This document shows, one piece after another, positions 58,612 to 63,601 of a DNA stretch of 63,601 bases. The notes under the pieces are model-generated. The model saw only the letters and a program-made list of their open reading frames with translations. It was not told the origin of the DNA and did not search any database. Both the position numbers and the translations under genes were made by a program. Each line of letters starts with the position of its first letter. The stretch's first letter is position 1. The stretch comes from Actinomycetota bacterium (GTDB taxonomy: Bacteria > Actinomycetota > Actinomycetes > Streptosporangiales > Streptosporangiaceae): assembly GCA_027314515.1 (NCBI GenBank), contig DAHVAR010000275.1, positions 1 through 63,601 on the forward strand, read 5' to 3'.

Positions 58612-58930
58612 CTCGGGGCGTGTACGTGCCCGGAGCCCGGGCGATTGCCATGTCGCCGTGAATGACCGGGATGGTCGTCTCGCTCGTCTTGGCACGCGGC
58701 TGCTCGATCATCGGACGGGAAAGATCGATTCCCGTGACCGGCACGCCCCGCTCAGCCAGCGGGATAGCGACGCGGCCGGTGCCGATGGCGAGCTCCAGGG
58801 CGCGGCCGTCACCGGCCAGTTCGGCCAGCCTGTCAACGGCGGGCCGGAGCACCTGCGGCGCGAACATGCCAATGCCGGGCGTGTCATACGACTGTGCGGT
58901 CTCGTGGTTCCAGACGTCGTCCTGTCGCAT
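58612..58930 (-). pseudogene. N-terminal half of a class I SAM methyltransferase
   Basis: From ATG 58930: MRQDDVWNHETAQSYDTPGI, motif I LELAIGTGRVAIPLAERGVP, motif II GIDLSRPMIEQPRAKTSETT, then VIHGDMAIARAPGTYT, where the family continues with the catalytic half; here the frame turns Arg/Gly-rich (HHRGGRGSS) and ends. About 105 codons are preserved. Confidence 0.7.
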
Positions 58931-58991
58931 GTCCGCAACGATGCCAGCGCGCAGCCGGCGCCGTCCAACCGTTTCGCCCATGGGGAGCGTC

Positions 58992-59612
58992 CTAATACCT
59001 GTCGTCACTCAAGCCCATCCTGACGCGGCCCGCCCGACGAGCGATGGTCGCTGCTGGTGCTGCCGGCACTCTTGTTGTCGGGCTGCAGGCTTGGGCTTGG
59101 AGAAGCCGGGTCTCGGCAAGGATCGTGCTGATCGTCTGGTGCAGGGTGCTGGCCTCCGGGATGACCTGCTCCCGGACCGTGCTGAGAAGATCCCCGGCCC
59201 GGTGCCACTGGCGCATGTCGTCCGGCCCGAAGTCTGCTGCCTGCGGGCGGGTCGCGTGGCGGCGGAGGCTCTCGTCCATGGAGACGTCCAGATAGTAGAA
59301 TCGTGAGACGCCGCAGTGATCGTGGTTCAGAGCGGCCAGCATCAGCTCGTACCGGTCCGCGTAGAAGATGCCGTCAAGCACGACGTGGTAACCATGGTTC
59401 AGCGAGTAGCGGGCGACCTGGTCGATCAGCCCGATGTTCGGCGCGCCCGGCCGATCCCTCTCCTTCAGGATGATCCGGCGGATGAGATCCTGCGACACCC
59501 AGGCCAGTCCGCGGCCGTAGGCCTCGCGCAGCTCTGTGGCCACCGTGGTCTTGCCGGCACCAGAGTTGCCGCGAAGCACGATCAGGCGCGTCTGATCGGA
59601 ACCGATGGGCAT
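58992..59612 (-). CDS. P-loop kinase (AAA_33, Zeta-toxin/gluconate-kinase-like)
   Basis: 206 aa. Walker A LRGNSGAGKTTVATELREAY (residues ~14-22), SQDLIRRIILKERDRPG, VVLDGIFYADRY (Walker B-like) and a mobile lid. Phosphorylates a small molecule; substrate unknown. Diverges from the nucleotidyltransferase at 59683 (70-base gap). Start ATG 59612 chosen by homology. Confidence 0.8.
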   Translation of the reverse strand: MPIGSDQTRLIVLRGNSGAGKTTVATELREAYGRGLAWVSQDLIRRIILKERDRPGAPNIGLIDQVARYSLNHGYHVVLDGIFYADRYELMLAALNHDHCGVSRFYYLDVSMDESLRRHATRPQAADFGPDDMRQWHRAGDLLSTVREQVIPEASTLHQTISTILAETRLLQAQACSPTTRVPAAPAATIARRAGRVRMGLSDDRY

Positions 59613-59682
59613 GCGGCCGATCCTAGGTAGGTTTGAGCGTGGCGTCTCAGCGACACGACCCGATGCGAACTCTGGTCCTCCC

Positions 59683-60324
59683 GTGACCGGCGATTTGCCC
59701 GGCGGTGGCGTCGAGTTGTCTCCCACGGAGCTCGCAGCCCTCGACGCCAGGTGGTCATCCAGCTGGACTCCGAGCGACGTCGCGCGCCGCCTGACCGGGA
59801 CCGCCGCGCCCTGGTGCGTGGTTGCGGGCTGGGCGCTGGATCTGTTCCGCGGCAGGCAGACCCGCTCGCACGGGGACATCGAGATCGCGATACCGGCCGC
59901 GAGCTTCCCCGAAGTCCGCAGCCGCTTTCCCAGGTACGTCTTCGACGCCGTCGGCGACGGCCGGATCTGGGAGGACGCCACGCCGGGCGAGCTGGCCGCA
60001 GTGCATCAGACTTGGCTGCGCGATCCGGTCACCGGCAACTACCTGCTTGACGTGTTCAGGGAGCCGCACGACGGCGACATCTGGATCTGCCGCCGCGACG
60101 AGAGCATCCGGTTCCCCTATAGCCGGATCACTCACCACACGCCAGAGGGCATCCCGTACCTGGCGCCCGAACTGGTCCTGCTGTTCAAGGCCAGGAACAT
60201 CCGGCCGAAGGACCAGGCCGACTTCGACGCTACCATCCGGCACATGACCACGACACAGCGCGCAAGGCTGGCCGAGTTGCTCACCCGCGTGCACCCAGGC
60301 CATCACTGGCCCGCCCGCCTGTGA
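59683..60324 (+). CDS. Nucleotidyltransferase of the ANT(2'')/AadA-like fold
   Basis: 213 aa from GTG 59683; longer start at 59605 overlaps the divergent kinase and is unlikely. Motif WCVVAGWALDLFRGRQTRSH then GDIEIAI corresponds to GGWALD...HxDxD of aminoglycoside 2''-adenylyltransferases, with one metal-binding Asp as Glu. C-terminal GIPYLAPELVLLFKARNIRP KDQADF is typical. Resistance activity cannot be inferred. Confidence 0.78.
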   Translation: MTGDLPGGGVELSPTELAALDARWSSSWTPSDVARRLTGTAAPWCVVAGWALDLFRGRQTRSHGDIEIAIPAASFPEVRSRFPRYVFDAVGDGRIWEDATPGELAAVHQTWLRDPVTGNYLLDVFREPHDGDIWICRRDESIRFPYSRITHHTPEGIPYLAPELVLLFKARNIRPKDQADFDATIRHMTTTQRARLAELLTRVHPGHHWPARL

Positions 60325-61150
60325 CCCGCAATCGGTCACCGCCGCGCCAGCATTGGCGACAGCCACACCTGCCCGTCCCGATAGCTGCCCCGATCCGGCG
60401 ACCCTCGGCCGGGTTCAGTCGAGGGTGGCCGAAGGCGATCGCGCCAGTGACGCGAAGCGCCCTCGACGGTTTCCGGCCGACGCCGGACAATCGGAAGCGG
60501 GGGATCAGCTACCTGAGCAAATCGGGCTCGCGGCCCTGGTTCGGCGCTCGCGCGCGGAGGGCCTCTAGCCAGAGCGTGGCGCGGGCAGCGCCGTCGCGGC
60601 GGAGAACAGCGCTGCCGCGCTTGATCTCGATAAGGCCGAATTCGGGAACGCGCGGCGGGCAGCGGCGGTAGTCCTGTCCCGTTAGATGCTTGACGCGTCG
60701 TCGGGCGTCGTCGACGTCCTCCCGTCGGATGAGGCGTGGCACGCCAGCGCCAACTGATCTGCGAAAGCCCGCCGCCCGGAACGCGGCATGCAGATCCGGA
60801 CGACATCGCGCACATATCGACGTGATCGGCGTGGCCTGCTGGGTTATCTGCCAAGAGCCGTCAGGCCCACCGAACGGCGGTACGGCGCCGGATATGACCG
60901 GCGGTGGCCCGGCACCGGCGGATCGAGGCGCTGGAATTAAATCGAGTATCAACATCGAGCAGGATCCGGACCATATTGCGCCGACCCGGCGCATGCGCCA
61001 GGGCCACGCCCCCATGTCGGGCACCTTGAACCCGGCTGCCGAGAGCCGCCGCAGCCGTGCGGGGTAGCCCCAGAACAACCCGGTCAGTGCCCGGAATCCG
61101 ACCGGCCGGCCAGCCAGCAGGCACACCGATCGGCTCTGACCTGCTTATTT
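60325..61150. other. Long stretch without a supported gene
   Basis: A leftward frame (end 60509) includes ARCRPDLHAAFRAAGFRRSV, REDVDDARRRVKHLTGQDYR and VPEFGLIEIKRGSAVL, which hints at a degraded DNA-binding or transposase-like protein, but no family can be named and no start is evident. Otherwise nothing. Confidence 0.4.
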
Positions 61151-61190
61151 GCGCTCTCGCCCGCCTGAACAGGCGATCATACATATGCGC

Positions 61191-61216
61191 GAAACAAGAA
61201 AGCCGCCGTGCGGCGG
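61191..61216 (-). terminator. Rho-independent terminator of the tRNA-Ala fragment, copy A
   Basis: Leftward: hairpin CCGCC-GCAC-GGCGG followed by TTTCTTGTTTC. It lies ~30 bases after the tRNA 3' end. Confidence 0.75.
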
Positions 61217-61247
61217 ACGTTCGAATTTAATGTCTTGAGCTTGCAGC

Positions 61248-61288
61248 GGAGCTATGGGGATTCGAACCCCAGACCTCTTGCATGCCAT
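61248..61288 (-). pseudogene. 3' half of a tRNA-Ala(GGC) gene, copy A
   Basis: Leftward from the anticodon loop ATGGCAT, through AAGAGGTC (variable loop), a T arm with stem TGGGG/CCCCA around TTCGAAT, to acceptor strand TAGCTCC. No D arm or 5' acceptor strand precedes it, so it cannot make a tRNA. Confidence 0.8.
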
Positions 61289-61454
61289 GCCTGGCGGTTC
61301 CGTCTGATGGTATCGCGTGAGGTCGGGAGAACGCAGATCAGGCGGGCCGGTCCTAGTGTAGGGCCATCCAGCTTGCGTCGCCTGGCCCAGGTAGCGAATA
61401 CGAGCGGGCCGCATGCCCGGGTCAAGGCCAGCGGCCGAGAACCCCACATAGTCA

Positions 61455-62075
61455 CTACCACTGCTCGCCGACGTACACCGCGTCCCAGAACCGCCGCTCG
61501 AACCGTACGACCCGGCGGAACGTCTGCCGCAGCGCATCGCTCAGCGGCTCGTCGTCCAGCAGCGCGCCCACGTCAACGACCCACTGGCCGAACGCCGCCG
61601 ACGACCAGTTGTCGATGAACGGCCAGTACGGCGAGTTAGGCTCCGCGCGAGCGCGCACCGCCGACCACGCGTCGAAGTACGCCTTCTCCGCAGCGTAGAG
61701 CGCGGTCAGCCCAACGGAATACCCGTCGAGCGCGCAGGCGTGCAGGTACGCCGAATAGCCCAGCGTCGTCGGACAAGGCTCACCAGAGAGCCGGATGCCG
61801 CGCCCGATGACCTCGTGGCGGAACAGATCGAGTTCGGCCTGCAACGGAACTAGCGCGCCGGCCAGCAGGTCACGCGCCTGCTCGGTGGGCGCCTGCGCGG
61901 TCAGGGTCGCCAGGAACCGGCGGAACTCGACAACGTAGAAATGGTCATCGACCAGCCAGCGATCGAATGTCTCGCGCGGCAGCGTCCCGTTGGCCGCGTC
62001 GACCACGAACGGGTGCGACGTCAGCGCAGCCCACAGGTCACCGTTGTCGGCCAGCAGTTGCGCGGAGGTGGTCAC
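61455..62075 (-). CDS. TenA/THI-4 family protein, Cys-less (TenA_E-like)
   Basis: 206 aa from GTG 62075. Helical TenA features: DHFYVVEFRRFLATLTAQAP, YSAYLHACALDGYSVGLTAL, YAAEKAYFDAW and the C-terminal ERRFWDAVYVGEQW with the conserved Glu. The active-site Cys of thiaminase II is Ala-Ala-Glu here (LYAAEKAY), as in the TenA_E group that acts on amino-pyrimidine salvage. No TPP riboswitch upstream. It is the only complete gene between the two tRNA-Ala repeats. Confidence 0.75.
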   Translation of the reverse strand: MTTSAQLLADNGDLWAALTSHPFVVDAANGTLPRETFDRWLVDDHFYVVEFRRFLATLTAQAPTEQARDLLAGALVPLQAELDLFRHEVIGRGIRLSGEPCPTTLGYSAYLHACALDGYSVGLTALYAAEKAYFDAWSAVRARAEPNSPYWPFIDNWSSAAFGQWVVDVGALLDDEPLSDALRQTFRRVVRFERRFWDAVYVGEQW

Positions 62076-62328
62076 CCGCGCCACTGTACGACGTTGCACC
62101 TTGAGCGTGTCCTCGGAGCGCTCGCAGACCTCGCTGTACTCGGGCAGTGGCGCGAACGTCTCCGGCGGATGGAACGCTCGCGGTTCCGACCCGCCGCAGC
62201 CCGCCAGGCCCGGTGCCGAACCGTCCTGTCACCTTACTCCGGTGAGTGAACGCTACGACGTGCTCGTTCTGACCACCCCCTGACCAGGCGCTCCGGCACC
62301 CCGGGCCAGCTCCCGGGTCTGGCCAGGT

Positions 62329-62553
62329 TCACGAGCGTGCCTGCTCACTCTCCCGCTGGGGCGCCCCCAGCGTCCGGGCTGGTGTCCGCAGCATCCGTGC
62401 GGCCTTGCCGATCTCGGTGGCCAGGTGGTCCAGAAGCCCGGCGGCCGGCTGTGCCTGCGCGGGCTGGGTGCACAGCCGTTCGCATACGTGGGAGAGATCA
62501 GCGATGACCACCCGCACCGTGGCGGGGGCCTCCTCTGGGTAGAGCCGGTGCAT
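62329..62553 (-). CDS. Hypothetical protein (74 aa)
   Basis: From ATG 62553: MHRLYPEEAPATVRVVIADL, then SHVCERLCTQPAQAQPAAGL and LDHLATEIGKAARMLRTPAR. A plausible short helical protein with actinobacterial codon bias. No family recognised. Confidence 0.35.
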   Translation of the reverse strand: MHRLYPEEAPATVRVVIADLSHVCERLCTQPAQAQPAAGLLDHLATEIGKAARMLRTPARTLGAPQRESEQARS

Positions 62554-62878
62554 ACCATGCGCGCCTATACAGGCGGCGGGCCGCTCAATCGCTGCGGGAC
62601 GCGATCGCTTCCGCAATCACGACGCTGCCAGAGCACCTAAGCCGGTCGCTGACCTTGGAACCAGGAAGCGGGAATGGCCCACCACGCCTAGCTGCGCAAC
62701 GCCACGGGGCTAGCCACCGCACAGCCCCTGGCAGTGCGGCACGAACGCCGACACGAACGGCCCGCCGCGCCAGTACATCCCCAAGGGCACGGACCTGCGC
62801 AAGCACGACAACGACGACCTATACGCCGCTGCTGATGTGCGCGCTCGCCCGCCTCAGCGGGCGCTCGTACGTATGCGC

Positions 62879-62905
62879 GAAACAAGAAAGCCGCCTCGCG
62901 GCGGC
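62879..62905 (-). terminator. Rho-independent terminator of the tRNA-Ala fragment, copy B
   Basis: Leftward: hairpin GCCGCC-GCGA-GGCGGC followed by TTTCTTGTTTC. Confidence 0.75.
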
Positions 62906-62935
62906 TGTTTGAATTCAATATCCTGAACTGGGAGT

Positions 62936-62976
62936 GGAGCTACGGGGATTCGAACCCCGGACCTCTTGCATGCCAT
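62936..62976 (-). pseudogene. 3' half of a tRNA-Ala(GGC) gene, copy B
   Basis: Same 41-base segment as copy A, but the T-stem outer pair is C-G (CGGGG/CCCCG) instead of T-A. Upstream sequence again shows no D arm. Identity starts exactly at ATGGCAT. Confidence 0.8.
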
Positions 62977-63421
62977 ACGAAACCAGCCCAAGGCTCTGCG
63001 TAGCCAGATGCCGCTCTGCCAGCAGCTTCAATCGCCAGGCATAGGCCAGCGGCGCCCTCCATCGCCCGTCGCTTGCTCCCCTCTTGCTCCCCGAGCCTGA
63101 GGGCCGCCCGAACACCCGGACTCCCCGGTCGCAGCGCAGCCCGATGCCCGGCGCCGAGCAGGGGCGTCCAGACCTGCGCCGGCCGCCACAAGCCGCCCGG
63201 CAAGACGCACTGCGCGGAAACTCGCTCCCATGCCCATGCACGCTATTGTCCCTGCCCGCTCGACCGGCTCCCGCCCAGTCATGGTCATGGCAGCCTGTGA
63301 GCAGCATGGATGCCCTCCAAAACGCGGACGTTGCTGGCCAGGCTGCACCGCTAGGTCTTCCGAGCAAAGCGCCAGTTCGCCGGCCGCGGCCTGGCCAATG
63401 CACCTTCTCTGACGTAGTCGG
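62977..63421. other. Stretch without a supported gene, right of the attachment-like repeat
   Basis: Open frames here are shadows without domains. Located between the tRNA fragment and the transposase remnant; probably decayed mobile-element DNA. Confidence 0.4.
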
Positions 63422-63601
63422 ACGCAGCGGCGCCTTGGCGTCCCGCAACGCGGTCTCCGACCCGTCCCACCGCCATCTATAGAGCGCGGCCAGTTCGGGG
63501 GCGGGGTAGTCCTCCCAGTCCATGAGGTCGGTGACCAGGCAGAACATCTCCGGAACCTCCTGGCCCTCCACGCTGACCCAGTACTCGATGACGCGGACCG
63601 C
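63422..63601 (-). pseudogene. Fragment of an IS4-type transposase (runs off the right edge)
   Basis: Leftward: AVRVIEYWVSVEGQEVPEMF, CLVTDLMDWEDYPAPELAAL, YRWRWDGSETALRDAKAPLR. Y-x-x-RW-x-x-E-like motif with the last catalytic Glu (GSETALRDAK) of DDE transposases. After PLR the frame loses similarity, so the C-terminus is missing; the N-terminus lies beyond the window. Confidence 0.75.

Larger units (their letters stand above)
61151..61288 (-). repeat. Attachment-site-like repeat, copy A (tRNA-Ala 3' half plus terminator)
   Basis: About 138 bp, largely matching copy B at 62841-62976. Both share GCGCTC-type start, ATATGCGCGAAACAAGAAAG, a GC hairpin, a diverged AT-rich spacer and a 41-base 3' tRNA-Ala segment. 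Identity to the tRNA begins at the anticodon loop, the usual crossover point for tRNA integrases. Confidence 0.8.
62841..62976 (-). repeat. Attachment-site-like repeat, copy B (tRNA-Ala 3' half plus terminator)
   Basis: Partner of copy A, 1.55 kb away, same orientation. Sequence outside the tRNA and hairpin has diverged clearly, so the two are not a recent duplication. Confidence 0.8.

Noticed and set aside
61240-61300. tmRNA (ssrA) 3' end near smpB
   Set aside because: The segment has a tRNA anticodon loop and variable loop matching tRNA-Ala(GGC), not the tmRNA tag and pseudoknot context.
62076-62280. TPP riboswitch upstream of the tenA-like gene
   Set aside because: None of the conserved THI-box blocks (CTGAGA, ACCTGA) is present.

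Overview
The window is high-GC DNA (strong G/C at third codon positions, many GTG and TTG starts, frequent 4-base ATGA/GTGA/TTGA overlaps). Gene content (egtABD ergothioneine genes, cytochrome P450 with a 3Fe-4S ferredoxin, LAL-type LuxR regulators, XRE-TPR regulator, CGNR zinc-finger remnant, MazEF) points to a filamentous-type actinobacterium. I cannot name the species from sequence alone.

Layout. 1-8.4 kb: start of an acyl-CoA dehydrogenase, an XRE-TPR regulator, an S9-type hydrolase whose nucleophile serine is glycine, a small exported peptide, a FrnE/DsbA protein, an alpha/beta hydrolase, an SCP2 protein and a glycogen-debranching-type enzyme. 8.4-13.4 kb: one leftward operon tetR - MFS exporter - phospholipase C family protein - serine esterase. 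13.5-19.9 kb: serA translationally coupled to a D-2-hydroxyglutarate-type FAD dehydrogenase, a ferritin-like/VIT1 transporter, and convergent galT and galK. 19.9-25.6 kb: P450/ferredoxin/TetR and egtA-egtB-egtD, with no egtC between egtB and egtD. 25.9-34.9 kb: a signalling block (anti-sigma-type ATPase, lone receiver, NarL-type two-component pair, 921-aa LAL regulator, PAS histidine kinase).

34.8-47.5 kb is the most interesting region: a self-contained uronate-utilisation locus. It has an ABC sugar importer (binding lipoprotein and two permeases, no ATPase), a GH105-type unsaturated glucuronyl/galacturonyl hydrolase, a 916-aa protein of no family I can name that I propose is an intracellular polysaccharide lyase, and KduI, KduD, KDG kinase and KDPG aldolase, so that 4,5-unsaturated uronic acids can be carried to pyruvate and glyceraldehyde-3-phosphate. 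An IclR regulator and a TTCCG-N5-CGGAA palindrome in the divergent promoter complete it. The last gene of the leftward operon, glpD, carries a one-base frameshift and a damaged FAD-binding glycine.

48.3-55.4 kb: a DeoR-controlled polyol-type operon (APC permease, FGGY kinase, GlpA-like dehydrogenase with a BFD-type iron-sulphur domain, second flavoprotein). 55.5-63.6 kb: a decay zone of truncated and frameshifted genes (methyltransferases, MFS, CGNR, IS4-type transposase) with a MazEF-type pair, smpB with an abnormal start, a P-loop kinase, a nucleotidyltransferase and a TenA_E-like protein. Two diverged copies of the 3' half of a tRNA-Ala(GGC) gene with its terminator (61151-61288 and 62841-62976) look like attachment-site scars of a tRNA-borne island extending to the right.

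Across the whole window there are many perfect 2-4-copy tandem duplications of 9-18 bp, mostly at gene 3' ends.
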